DNA from: an uncultured Clostridia bacterium
Lineage (GTDB): Bacteria; Bacillota; Clostridia; Saccharofermentanales; DTU023
DNA length: 22,215 nt
NCBI GenBank assembly: GCA_946220865.1
Contig: CAMJYM010000024.1
Location: 1 to 22,215 of the forward strand
Direction of reading: 5' to 3'
This document shows positions 1-7,896 of the stretch, piece after piece; position 1 is the first letter of the stretch, and each line of letters opens with the position of its first letter. Both the position numbers and the translations under genes were made by a program. The notes beneath the pieces are model-generated. The model saw nothing but the letters and a program-made list of their open reading frames with translations. It was not told where the DNA came from and made no database searches.

Positions 1-2
1 CC

Positions 3-20
3 CACACACACACACACACA
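3..20. repeat. (CA)9 dinucleotide tract
   Basis: Nine uninterrupted CA units lie 25 bases before the first ATG of the surface-protein gene. The frame of that gene is open through the tract to base 1, where it would read alternating Thr and His. Such tracts change length by slippage. Here a change would alter either the reading frame or promoter spacing. Confidence 0.85.
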
Positions 21-45
21 TGTAAAAACTCGGGCTAGAGTTCTC

Positions 46-1179
46 ATGGGCTGGGCCTTAGTCCTCGCCCTTGTAATCACAATCCTGTCCTCAGGTCTTG
101 GTTTAACTGTACAAGCAGAAGAAGGACAAGAAGAACAACCACAACAAGAACCACAACAAGAACCACAACAAGAAGCAGAGATTTCAGTCTTTTACCATGA
201 TGTTGTTAACGGAGAGGTTTTGAGTGCATTCGAAACTGGTTGGCCCATGGTCGCCAGGGGCAAAACCCTGAGATTGCAGTATCAACTGACTGAGATGGCT
301 GCTGATGGTAAAGATACAGGAAATACCATTTCAGGCTTAGAAGTAAAACTTGTCGATGCCGATGATGCCGATAATGAGGCCAAAATTTTTGCTAGACAAA
401 CTACAGACGGAAACGGCATGGTCACCTTTGAGGTGAAGGAAGATGATGTCAAGAACCTCTGCCATAGAATGGAGACTGGTCATGAGGACCAAGCTTTTCC
501 CGAAACCTACGATTATGGTTATCTCGCGACAGAGGATGGCGGTTACAACCAGAAGCTTATTGCTTACAATATATGCCTCCAACATGACGAGACAAAAATC
601 AACGACAAAACATACAAGGCAGGCATAAACCGTGCCCCTCTTGCCTGCTTTACCTTTAAGGATACAAAGGTTTGTAAGCTTGAACTCACCCCTCTGACCT
701 TAGACTACGGTGCTACCTTTAATCCTATGGACCTGATTACTAAGGTCAGCACCGACAAGCATGGAGTCATTGAAGACGTTGATGTAAAAAAGCCTGACAC
801 TGTCTCCAAAACTTTGTTTACTTATAAAAACGAAGATGGCGAAATTGTCGATGCGATTGATACGACCAAACCTGGTGTCTATACGGTGACTGTCCAGGTT
901 TTCCCTTTTGGAAACGATGAAAAGAATAAGTGGTGTTGGGACACCCAAACGACAACTGTCACGGTGTATTCTATTCCTTACATTAAGTGTCCTCCCATGT
1001 GTCCTCCTTTGGGTCCGACAACAGTGGTTCAGTCCATTACACCCATACCCCCAGTATCCCAGCCAACGGCGGTAACACCTCTCAAATTACCTGCTACGGG
1101 TAGCGTAGATTCTGGCTTAACCATCGTGATGAGCTTAGGCCTTGCTTTAGTCGGCCTCTGGCTGAAAAAGAGGGGCTAG
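46..1179 (+). CDS. LPATG-anchored cell-surface protein (5' end possibly outside the window)
   Basis: This is a predicted wall-anchored surface protein of unknown function. Visible parts are an N-terminal hydrophobic segment ending at VQA-EE (signal peptide), a Gln/Glu/Pro-rich stretch with three exact PQQE repeats (residues 32-43), a long polar ectodomain, a Cys/Pro-rich stretch near 312-325 (CPPMCPP), and a sortase signal: LPATG at 348-352, a hydrophobic segment, then KKRG. The part around residues 220-310 (DYGATFNP... TTKPGVYTVTVQV) resembles bacterial Ig-like domains. The start is doubtful: the ATG at 46 has no ribosome site and gives a signal peptide without positive charge, while the upstream in-frame codons encode K-T-R-A-R and stay open to base 1. 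The true start may therefore lie left of the window. A hairpin at 1240-1267 may end the transcript. Confidence 0.8.
   Translation: MGWALVLALVITILSSGLGLTVQAEEGQEEQPQQEPQQEPQQEAEISVFYHDVVNGEVLSAFETGWPMVARGKTLRLQYQLTEMAADGKDTGNTISGLEVKLVDADDADNEAKIFARQTTDGNGMVTFEVKEDDVKNLCHRMETGHEDQAFPETYDYGYLATEDGGYNQKLIAYNICLQHDETKINDKTYKAGINRAPLACFTFKDTKVCKLELTPLTLDYGATFNPMDLITKVSTDKHGVIEDVDVKKPDTVSKTLFTYKNEDGEIVDAIDTTKPGVYTVTVQVFPFGNDEKNKWCWDTQTTTVTVYSIPYIKCPPMCPPLGPTTVVQSITPIPPVSQPTAVTPLKLPATGSVDSGLTIVMSLGLALVGLWLKKRG
139..174 (+). repeat. three exact 12-bp repeats encoding PQQE
   Basis: CCACAACAAGAA occurs three times in a row without a single change, just after the signal peptide of the surface protein. 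Exact identity at the DNA level suggests recent expansion. It forms a spacer between membrane and ectodomain. Confidence 0.9.
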
Positions 1180-1239
1180 TCAATCTGCGAACTGGGTCCA
1201 TTGCTAAGTGAATTAAATCATTGCCATTAGCCACGAACG

Positions 1240-1274
1240 CCCCGGGTTAGTTCAAGCTGATCCGGGGTCATTTT
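1240..1274 (+). terminator. possible terminator after the LPATG surface gene
   Basis: A 6-bp GC stem (CCCCGG 1240-1245 with CCGGGG 1262-1267) around a 16-base loop is followed by TCATTTT. The T tract is short, so this is a moderate candidate. Confidence 0.4.
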
Positions 1275-1317
1275 CCCTCTAAGCATCTCTGGGAAGAAAA
1301 ACAAGAGGTAAAATCCT

Positions 1318-1986
1318 ATGAAAAGCAAACTTCAAGCCATTTTTCGTGAGAGCATCCGGACAGATCTTTTACTTATCTTCTTTTTATTGACTTGTGTTCT
1401 ATTTTGTCTGTCAGGGTGTACGCTTTTCCCATCTGAATCAGCCTCTGTCACCCAATCCGCTTCTGTCATCGAATCGGCTTCTGATTCAGCTTCGGTTTCT
1501 CCTGCGTCAAAGAGCCATGAAGAAAACGAAGAAGCAGCGCAATCCTTTTTGAAAGTGTTCTTTGCTGCCAACAAAGAGGGTCGCTACGACACATTTATCT
1601 CCGCGATGAAAAGCTCATCTGCCCCTTTATCTACAGAAAAAGGGAAACAGGAACTCCCTCCTGAACAGACAGAAGCGATCGAAAATTATCATCGGGAATT
1701 GGCCGCGCTCTGCACAAACCAATGTCTCGAAGATATCATCAAGGAGCGCACACTGGCAGAATACGACCGCTGTATGGCAGAAGAAAAAGCCATTTATGAG
1801 ATAATCCAGATCAATCTGAAAGGTGCCTCCTCTGAAAACGGTGAACAGGAAGATTTTGAGTTTGAACTCAAATTACAAAACAAAGAAAATGCTGATAAGA
1901 CTTTAATTGCAAAAGGACAGATCAGCGTCGAGCAAGGCAAGGTTTCCCGGTTTTATCTTTCGCCCATCGAGGGGTCAGAACCATAA
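1318..1986 (+). CDS. putative lipoprotein, Ser-rich, function unknown
   Basis: A 222-residue exported lipoprotein. The N-terminus has basic residues, a hydrophobic core (residues 17-30) and a lipobox LSGC with the lipidated Cys at 34. Next comes a low-complexity Ser/Ala/Val stretch (about 39-65, repeated SAS units), probably a flexible spacer. The mature domain (about 70-222) is acidic and mixed alpha/beta, with two Cys in NQCLEDI and DRCMAEE. I recognise no family. A domain of this size after a lipobox recalls DUF-type extracytoplasmic lipoproteins whose fold begins with a helix such as AAQSFLKVFFAANKEGRYD. A ribosome site (AAGAGGT) precedes the ATG. It lies 138 bases after the LPATG gene, on the same strand. 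Confidence 0.8.
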   Translation: MKSKLQAIFRESIRTDLLLIFFLLTCVLFCLSGCTLFPSESASVTQSASVIESASDSASVSPASKSHEENEEAAQSFLKVFFAANKEGRYDTFISAMKSSSAPLSTEKGKQELPPEQTEAIENYHRELAALCTNQCLEDIIKERTLAEYDRCMAEEKAIYEIIQINLKGASSENGEQEDFEFELKLQNKENADKTLIAKGQISVEQGKVSRFYLSPIEGSEP

Positions 1987-2037
1987 AGAGGGCTTAAAGC
2001 CATAAATAAAGAGAGCTTAAAACCATAAAGAGGGCTG
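1981..2037 (+). repeat. three imperfect copies of the lipoprotein gene's 3' end
   Basis: CCATAAAGAGGGCTT starts at 1981 (containing the TAA stop), recurs with a 4-base insertion at about 2000, and again at 2023. This is a small tandem duplication of the gene end. The third copy forms the left arm of the next terminator. Confidence 0.7.
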
Positions 2038-2051
2038 CTTTAACCTCTTTT
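2027..2051 (+). terminator. terminator-like hairpin after the lipoprotein gene
   Basis: AAAGAGG (2027-2033) pairs with CCTCTTT (2044-2050), and a further T follows at once. The stem is AT-rich and the T tract short. It sits 40 bases after the stop codon. Confidence 0.45.
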
Positions 2052-2062
2052 CACGACTAATA

Positions 2063-2115
2063 CAACGCCGGAAGCTTTAACGACTCACGTCAAGCTTCCG
2101 GCGTTGCTGTGTTTT
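2063..2115 (+). terminator. 15-bp perfect inverted repeat, probable terminator
   Basis: A perfect 15-bp stem (2063-2077 with 2092-2106, core GCCGGAAGCTT) encloses a 14-base loop, and CTGTGTTTT follows. It isolates the surface-protein region from the ornithine block. The stem is longer than a typical terminator needs. Confidence 0.6.
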
Positions 2116-2194
2116 CAGCTTAGCGAGGCTGCAGCTCAGTAAACCTTTAACTATACATAAAAGACAATTTATGCGGGAAAAACTCGCTATTTTC

Positions 2195-2203
2195 TGCTAA
2201 AAT
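2195..2203 (+). promoter_or_regulatory. extended -10 promoter for the ornithine operon
   Basis: TGCTAAAAT fits an extended -10 element (TGn plus TAAAAT at 2198-2203). No good -35 is seen, which such promoters tolerate. Transcription would start near 2210 and leave a leader of about 230 bases before ord-ortA. A second AT-rich candidate, TATATA, lies at 2213. Confidence 0.4.
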
Positions 2204-2209
2204 GTTCAA

Positions 2210-2440
2210 GTGTATATAAAAGGGGAGAAGGCTGTGAGCAAGCAAAACAGCCGACTCTGTAAAAAGGAGCCTTAAGCCGCAGTTGCTTAGCGGATTTCAG
2301 CTTGGGTTGAAATCTGGCCATAAGGCCAGATAAAGGTCAGACTGCCGATTCCGCAAGAGTGCTGCAAGCTTGGAGACAGTACCTGCTGGAAGGTAGAAAG
2401 AACGATTGGCCGCAAGGCAAAGAGAGCGAGGGAGGAACTT
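2210..2440 (+). promoter_or_regulatory. hairpin-rich 5' leader of the ornithine operon
   Basis: The leader contains successive perfect stems: GGCTGT/ACAGCC (from 2230), CCGC/GCGG (near 2277-2293), GATTTCA/TGAAATC (near 2293-2314) and ATCTGGCC-ATAA-GGCCAGAT (near 2312-2331). The third and fourth overlap and cannot both form fully. TACCT/AGGTA lies further down, near 2390. The ribosome site GGGAGG is at the end. I see no cobalamin, T-box, lysine or glycine riboswitch consensus. It may be an attenuator or an undescribed sensor. Confidence 0.4.
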
Positions 2441-3811
2441 ATGAAAAAAATTCGCGTGATTCTCTGGGGCTTCGGCGCCATGGGAAGCGGAATTGCCCGC
2501 ATGATCCTGCAAAAGAAGGGGATTGAAATCACGGGCGTCGTGGACGGCTGGGAGGAGCTTGTCGGCAAGGACATGTATGAGCGCCTGGGCGTCGAGCGGG
2601 GCGAGCGCCCGGAGGTTCGCATCACAAACCAGCCCGAAGCGGTCATCAACAAGCAAAATGCCGATATCGTGGTGCTGGCCACGGATTCTTTTACGGCGAA
2701 AGCCGCCCCGAAAATTGAATTTTGCCTGGAGCGCGGTCTCAATGTGGTGACCACAGCCGAGGAGATGTCCTGGCCCTGGGCGCAGGAAAAAGAGCTCGCG
2801 CTGGAAATCGACCGCCTGGCCCGCCGTCATCATGTTTCTGTGCTGGGCACAGGGGTTAACCCGGGCTTTGTCCTGGACCTCCTGGTGCTGGTGCTGAGCG
2901 GCGCCTGCGAAGATGTAAAATCCATCGAAGCGTCCCGCATCAACGACCTCTCGCCCTTTGGCCGCGCCGTTATGGAAGAGCAGGGTGTGGGCCTCTCGCC
3001 GGAGGACTTTGCTGAACGCAATGCCGCGGGCAAACTGGCTGGCCACGTGGGCTTCCCGGAGTCCATCGGCATCATCGCCAAAGGCCTCGGTGTCGAATTC
3101 ACCGACATCCGCCAGAGCAAAGACCCCATCGTTTCCAGCGTGGAACGCAAGCCTCCCTATGCCTATGTGGCCCCCGGCCATGTCGCCGGTATCCGTCAGC
3201 AATCCTGGGCCAAAACCCCTGACGGCAAGGACTTTATCCACCTCGACCATCCCCAGCAGGTGCTGCCCGGACTCGAAGGTGTCGAGACCGGCGATTACAT
3301 CACCCTGCACTGCGGCGACTACGATATGAATCTGCGCATTAAGCCCGAAACCCCCGGCGGCATTGGCACCATCGCCATGATCGTCAATATGATTCCCCAC
3401 GTCATCGACGCGGAGCCGGGTCTGCGCTCTCTGCTTGATCTGCCCATTCCGCACGCCATTCTCGGCGATTTCAGTGAGCAGCTGAAAAACGTGCATGAAG
3501 AACGTCGCTTCTACAAGAAGGGTGACCTGGTCACGGTCGAAACCGTGTCGCTCGAGGCTGGCAAACGCGCCGGCTCGGTGCCTCCGGATACGGCGGAAAA
3601 GCCGCTGCTGGTCTGGGATAAGGGCTTCCTGCAGGAAGATGCCTACACGGGCGATGAGGTCGAGATCGAAACCCTGATCGGCCGCCGTTTCAGAGGCCGT
3701 CTCTGCAACCGTCCGGTGCATTATCAGCATGACTTCGGCGAAATGCAGCCCGAGCTCATCCGGATTCATCAGCAAGTCACAAAGATCGCGTTTGGGGAGG
3801 CAGAAGCATGA
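2441..3811 (+). CDS. ord-ortA: 2,4-diaminopentanoate dehydrogenase fused to 2-amino-4-ketopentanoate thiolase alpha subunit
   Basis: Residues 1 to about 350 match 2,4-diaminopentanoate dehydrogenase (Ord), which oxidises 2,4-diaminopentanoate to 2-amino-4-ketopentanoate with NAD(P)+. They carry an N-terminal Rossmann loop GFGAMGSG at 10-17 and the conserved stretches GTGVNPGF (136-143) and GGIGTIAMIVNMIP (306-319). Residues about 356-456 match OrtA, the small subunit of the CoA-dependent thiolase (KKGDLVTVETVSL... VPPDT... GDEVEIETLIGRR... HDFGEMQPELI). In C. sticklandii these are two genes, and no separate ortA is present here. At 456 residues the protein is about the sum of the two. A GGGAGG site precedes the ATG, and the stop overlaps the ortB start as ATGA, so translation is coupled. 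The fusion is read directly from one uninterrupted frame. Confidence 0.9.
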   Translation: MKKIRVILWGFGAMGSGIARMILQKKGIEITGVVDGWEELVGKDMYERLGVERGERPEVRITNQPEAVINKQNADIVVLATDSFTAKAAPKIEFCLERGLNVVTTAEEMSWPWAQEKELALEIDRLARRHHVSVLGTGVNPGFVLDLLVLVLSGACEDVKSIEASRINDLSPFGRAVMEEQGVGLSPEDFAERNAAGKLAGHVGFPESIGIIAKGLGVEFTDIRQSKDPIVSSVERKPPYAYVAPGHVAGIRQQSWAKTPDGKDFIHLDHPQQVLPGLEGVETGDYITLHCGDYDMNLRIKPETPGGIGTIAMIVNMIPHVIDAEPGLRSLLDLPIPHAILGDFSEQLKNVHEERRFYKKGDLVTVETVSLEAGKRAGSVPPDTAEKPLLVWDKGFLQEDAYTGDEVEIETLIGRRFRGRLCNRPVHYQHDFGEMQPELIRIHQQVTKIAFGEAEA

Positions 3812-5220
3812 GAGATTACTCTTACGAAGGCGTCATGTCGCGCATGAGCGAGATCATCAAAAACGCCGTCAGTGTCGATTACAATACATTTGAACGCAAG
3901 GGCTACTTTGATTACGAGGCCCTGATGGGTTCAGTGCCCTACAGTCTCGAAGAAGTCGAGAAAATTCTGCACGGTATGCACGTCGGGAACACCCCGATCG
4001 TCTATATGGACAACCTCACAAAGCTGGCCCGCAAAGTTTCGCCGAAGGGCATGGGTGCGCGCATCTTTGTCAAAGACGAGGCGCAGAACCCCTCGGGCAG
4101 CTTCAAGGCCCGCCGCGCAGCACTTTCCTGCTATGAGGCGAAGCGCCTCGGCTACAAGGGCACGGTCGCCGCGACCTCCGGCAACTACGGAGCCGCCGTC
4201 GCCTGCATGTCCGCCAAACTCGGCCTCGACTGCATCGTCGTGCAGGAGTGCTTTGACAGCCGCGGCTTCGGCCAGCCCGAAATTCTCGAAAAACAGCGCA
4301 AATGCGAAGCCCTGGGGGCGGAAGTCATCCAGCTTACCGTAGGCCCGGAGCTCTTTTACGAAACCCTGAAACTCCTTGAGGAGACAGGCTTTTACGATGC
4401 CTCCCTCTATTCGGCTACGGCCATCGCCGGTGTCGAAACGCTGGGCGCGGAAATCGTCCGCCAGTTCCGGGAGATGGAAGGCAAAGAGCCGGATGTCGTC
4501 ATCGCCACCAATGCAGGCGGAGGCAACCTGACGGGCACGGCCCGCGGCATGCGCAAAGCCGGTGCAAAACACACGAAGATCTACGCCGCCAGCGTCGACC
4601 TCTCCGGCCTGCACATGGCTTCCGATCACGACTTTAACCGCAAATCCTTTACCACCGGCCACACCGGCTTCGGCATTCCCTTTGCCGTGCAGCCCGACCG
4701 CAGCGATGTCAAGCGCAGCGCGGCCCGCCCCCTGCGCTACATGGATGCTTACATGCTCATGAAACAGGGCGAAGTCTTCTACATCACCGAAGCGCTGGCC
4801 GCCCTCGAAGGCATGGAGCGCGGACCTGCCGGCAACGTTTCTCTGGCCGCGGCCTTCGCTCTCGCTCAGACCCTGCCCGAAGATCAGACGATCGTCGTTC
4901 AGGAAACCGAGTACACCGGCGCGGGCAAACATCCCATGCCGCAGCTGACCTTTGCCAAAGAAAACGGCGTCGAAGTGCTCTTCGGCGATCCCGAAGAGGA
5001 GATCCCCGGCAAAAACATCATCCTGCCGGATCACCCCTCCAGGATCAAAGCGCGTTACTACGACCTGAGAAAACTCCGCAAATCCGCACTTAAACGCTAT
5101 GTCGAGAGCATGGAAAAAATCGCTGCGGAAGAAGTCGCCTATCTTAAGAGCGAACTGAACTGCGACGAGGCCTTCCTCAAAGAAGCCCTGGCCGAACTGG
5201 GCCGTAAGATCGAAGCCTGA
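3808..5220 (+). CDS. ortB: 2-amino-4-ketopentanoate thiolase, beta subunit
   Basis: This is the PLP-dependent large subunit that, with OrtA, cleaves 2-amino-4-ketopentanoate with CoA to alanine and acetyl-CoA. It has a fold-type II (threonine synthase-like) PLP core: NPSGSFKARRA with the Schiff-base Lys at 100, SGNYG at 124-128, and the phosphate loop NAGGGNLTG at 235-243. Length is 470 residues, normal for the family. The ATG overlaps the upstream stop (ATGA), with GGGGAGG seven bases before it. Its partner OrtA is the C-terminal domain of the preceding protein, so the thiolase complex must also carry the dehydrogenase. A strong terminator follows 7 bases after the stop. Confidence 0.92.
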   Translation: MRDYSYEGVMSRMSEIIKNAVSVDYNTFERKGYFDYEALMGSVPYSLEEVEKILHGMHVGNTPIVYMDNLTKLARKVSPKGMGARIFVKDEAQNPSGSFKARRAALSCYEAKRLGYKGTVAATSGNYGAAVACMSAKLGLDCIVVQECFDSRGFGQPEILEKQRKCEALGAEVIQLTVGPELFYETLKLLEETGFYDASLYSATAIAGVETLGAEIVRQFREMEGKEPDVVIATNAGGGNLTGTARGMRKAGAKHTKIYAASVDLSGLHMASDHDFNRKSFTTGHTGFGIPFAVQPDRSDVKRSAARPLRYMDAYMLMKQGEVFYITEALAALEGMERGPAGNVSLAAAFALAQTLPEDQTIVVQETEYTGAGKHPMPQLTFAKENGVEVLFGDPEEEIPGKNIILPDHPSRIKARYYDLRKLRKSALKRYVESMEKIAAEEVAYLKSELNCDEAFLKEALAELGRKIEA

Positions 5221-5227
5221 ACCCGCG

Positions 5228-5255
5228 GCGGGCGGCTTGTCCGCCCGCTTTTTTT
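5228..5255 (+). terminator. strong intrinsic terminator between ortB and oraS
   Basis: GCGGGCGG (5228-5235) and CCGCCCGC (5241-5248) form a perfect 8-bp GC stem with a five-base loop, followed by seven T. It lies inside the ornithine block, so transcripts either stop here or read through partially to oraS. No clear promoter fits in the 15 bases left before the oraS start. Confidence 0.85.
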
Positions 5256-5270
5256 CAGAAAGGAGCTTTT

Positions 5271-5645
5271 ATGCCCAGACCAGACGATTATCTGAGCCGC
5301 CACGCGCATCTCGCTGGCCTCAGTGATGAAGAACTCTATGACCGCTTCTGGAAACTGGCCGACGAGCTTGTCGATCCCATGCTCCAGGCGGGTAAAATTT
5401 ACACCTCTCCCGCCGTAGAGCGCAGCGTTCTCCTGCGCATGGGCTTTTCCAGCATCGAAGCCAAGCCCATCGTGGATGGACTGCTGGAGCGCAAGCTGCT
5501 CGGCCACGGAGCGGGCAACGCCGTCTGGCGTCTCGCTCAGGAGCTGAATCTGCCTGTCCGCGAAGCCGGCGTGGCCCTTTCCCAGGGCAAATACTGGGAC
5601 GAAGTGGCCGAACTTTTCGAGAAGGGAGGCGAAAGGCATGAGTGA
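5271..5645 (+). CDS. oraS: D-ornithine 4,5-aminomutase, small (alpha) subunit
   Basis: A 124-residue protein matching OraS, the small subunit of the adenosylcobalamin- and PLP-dependent mutase that turns D-ornithine into 2,4-diaminopentanoate. Recognisable stretches are RPDDY at 3-7, HLAGLSDEELYDRFWKL (11-27) and TSPAVERSVLLRMGFSSIEAK (about 44-64), which are characteristic of the family. AAAGGAG sits just before the ATG. The end overlaps oraE by 8 bases, consistent with coupled translation of the two subunits. Confidence 0.92.
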   Translation: MPRPDDYLSRHAHLAGLSDEELYDRFWKLADELVDPMLQAGKIYTSPAVERSVLLRMGFSSIEAKPIVDGLLERKLLGHGAGNAVWRLAQELNLPVREAGVALSQGKYWDEVAELFEKGGERHE

Positions 5646-7896
5646 GCATAAGACCGAAACGAAGATGAATCCACGGGCGGGTCTGCCCGAACTTCATAAG
5701 GACGAGCGCCTCGACATCCGAGCCATCCTCGACGGACTCGAAAATTACCACCCCGGCCGCCGCGCCTGGCACTGGCGTGAAGGACGCTGTGTGCCGCGCA
5801 CCATCGGCGACTTTGAATATCACGAAACTTCTGAAAGCCTGAAGCAGTCTGTGCCGCTGCCCGGCAGCCGCGGTTTTGGCTACATCGATCCGCAGCCCGA
5901 CTGCGTGATTACCACGGAAATTGCCTCCGGCCGCTTTGAGGACGATATTCGCCGCATGCGCATGGCCGCCTGGAACGGGGCCGATCACCTTATGGTTATC
6001 CGCACCGCAGGACAGTCCCATATCGACTCTCTGCTCGAAGGCACGACTCAGGGCATCGGCGGCATTCCGGTGACGCGCAAGCAGTGCCGCGCCACGCGCC
6101 GCGCTCTCGACCTCATCGAAGAAGAAGTCGGCCGCCCCCTCAATTTCCACTCCTATGTCTCCGGGGTCGCCGGGCCGGACATCGCCGTCATGTTTGTCGA
6201 AGAAGGCGTGGCGGGCGTCCATCAGGACCCGCAGTATAACGTGCTCTACCGCAACATCAACGGCCTGCGCAGCTTTGTCGACGCCTGCGAATCCAAGGCC
6301 ATCATCGCCTACGGCGGCATGCTGCAGATTGACGGCGCGCACAACGCCAACGCCACGGCCATGGAAGCCTGGAAGGTCATGCCTGAACTCATGGTGCAGC
6401 ACGCCATCAACTCCCAGTTCTCGCGGCGCTGCGGCATCAAGCCGGAAAACATCGCCCTCTCCACAGTGCCGCCGACAGCGCCTCCCGCGCCCTGCATGCG
6501 CCTGGATCTGCCCTACGCCGTCGCCCTGCGCGACCTCTTCCGCGACTTCAAGATGCGCGCGCAGCAAAACACCAAGTACATGGAGTCCGAGACGCGCGAA
6601 GCCACGGTGACGCACACGCTCAACATGATGATTTCCCGCCTCACTTCGGCGGACATTCAGTCCACCATCACGCCGGATGAAGGCCGCAACGTGCCCTGGC
6701 ATTACTTCAACATCAACGCCATCAATACGGCCCGCCAGGCTCTCAACGGCATGGACGGCCTGCGCGAAATGGTAAAGCTGGACCGCGAAGGTCCCCTGGG
6801 CGAAAAAGTCCGCGAGCTCAAGGAACGCGCCATTCTCTTTATGGAAGAGATGCTCGCTGTCGGCGGATACTTTGAAGCCACCGAAAAAGGCTTCTTCATC
6901 GACAGCGGCGAGTACCCCGAACGCAACGATGACGGCCTCACCCGCTTTAAAGAAGGCGGCATCGGCGCCGGGACCGTGGTGCTGCGCGAGGACGACTACT
7001 TCGCCCCGGTTTCCGTACACTACGGCAACAACCACATTCCGCTTCAGTTCAAAAAAGCCTCCGACGCCATCGGCGGAGATACCTTTGAAAAGCCCGAAAA
7101 GATCATCTTTGTCGACGAACTCGACGAAGAAGACAACGTCAATAAGCGCATTGAAGATAAGCGGCAGTACTACGATCACAAAAACATCATCCGGCCGGAA
7201 GTCGAATGGCTGGCTGACGGCATCGTCACCGTCACGCTCTTCCTGCCCTGCGATGCCCGCCGGGCGGAATTTGCTGCCCTCGAATTCGGCAAAAAAATGA
7301 ACCTCAAAGACTGCGTGGTCATTCACAAACAGGTCATGCAGCCCGCCGAAGGCACGTACATCGAAATGAAGGGTGAGCTGGACGTTGACGTCGATCTCAA
7401 CAGCCTCGATATCCCCGAAGAGATTCCCGTGCTTTCCGCCAAAGAGATTCGCGACTTCGTGCACAAGCGCCCGATCACAGTCGTCGCCGCGACTGTCGGC
7501 AACGACGAGCACTCCGTCGGCCTGAAAGAAATCCTCGATATCAAGCACGGCGGGATCGAAGGCTTCGGCATCAAGTACCACTACCTCGGCACCTCAGTGC
7601 CCGTCGACAAACTCGTCGACGCCGCCATCGAGACCCACGCCGACGCGATTCTCCAATCGACCATCATCTCGCACGATGATATCCACATCAAGAACATGCA
7701 CCGCCTGAACGACATCTGCGTCGAACGCGGCGTGCGCGAGAAACTGATCCTCATCGACGGCGGCACGCAGGTGACCAACGAGATAGCGGTAAAGGCAGGC
7801 TGTGACGCCGGCTTTGGCCGCGGCAGCCACGGCATCGACGTGGCTTCGTTTATCGTCAAAACCCTCCTGGCCCGCGAAGGCCAGCCCGAAGCTTGA
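5638..7896 (+). CDS. oraE: D-ornithine 4,5-aminomutase, large (beta) subunit
   Basis: The 752-residue catalytic subunit carries both cofactors. An N-terminal barrel region (roughly 50-590) precedes a Rossmann-like B12 domain. The base-off cobalamin motif DEHSVG (623-628, D-x-H-x-x-G) supplies the axial His at 625. Lys 636 follows 11 residues later in DIKHGG, the same His-to-Lys spacing I recall for the C. sticklandii enzyme, where that Lys binds PLP. The C-terminal STIISHDDIHIKNMH and LILIDGGTQVTNEIA stretches are typical. GGGAGG lies 8 bases before the ATG. Very strong GC bias at third positions makes long mirror frames on the minus strand, which are not genes. Confidence 0.95.
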   Translation: MSEHKTETKMNPRAGLPELHKDERLDIRAILDGLENYHPGRRAWHWREGRCVPRTIGDFEYHETSESLKQSVPLPGSRGFGYIDPQPDCVITTEIASGRFEDDIRRMRMAAWNGADHLMVIRTAGQSHIDSLLEGTTQGIGGIPVTRKQCRATRRALDLIEEEVGRPLNFHSYVSGVAGPDIAVMFVEEGVAGVHQDPQYNVLYRNINGLRSFVDACESKAIIAYGGMLQIDGAHNANATAMEAWKVMPELMVQHAINSQFSRRCGIKPENIALSTVPPTAPPAPCMRLDLPYAVALRDLFRDFKMRAQQNTKYMESETREATVTHTLNMMISRLTSADIQSTITPDEGRNVPWHYFNINAINTARQALNGMDGLREMVKLDREGPLGEKVRELKERAILFMEEMLAVGGYFEATEKGFFIDSGEYPERNDDGLTRFKEGGIGAGTVVLREDDYFAPVSVHYGNNHIPLQFKKASDAIGGDTFEKPEKIIFVDELDEEDNVNKRIEDKRQYYDHKNIIRPEVEWLADGIVTVTLFLPCDARRAEFAALEFGKKMNLKDCVVIHKQVMQPAEGTYIEMKGELDVDVDLNSLDIPEEIPVLSAKEIRDFVHKRPITVVAATVGNDEHSVGLKEILDIKHGGIEGFGIKYHYLGTSVPVDKLVDAAIETHADAILQSTIISHDDIHIKNMHRLNDICVERGVREKLILIDGGTQVTNEIAVKAGCDAGFGRGSHGIDVASFIVKTLLAREGQPEA

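Noticed and set aside
2210..2440. Cobalamin riboswitch before the B12-dependent pathway
   Set aside because: Expected from the biology, but I find no B12-box or other cobalamin-aptamer consensus in the leader.
2297..3775. 492-codon minus-strand frame opposite ord-ortA
   Set aside because: Mirror frame of a recognised enzyme, with no ribosome site or motif.
5320..7581. 753-codon open frame on the minus strand opposite oraE
   Set aside because: It mirrors a well-supported GC-rich gene. Its protein is compositionally odd (Val/Asp/Phe/Gly/His-rich) and matches nothing I know, so it is a third-position-bias shadow.
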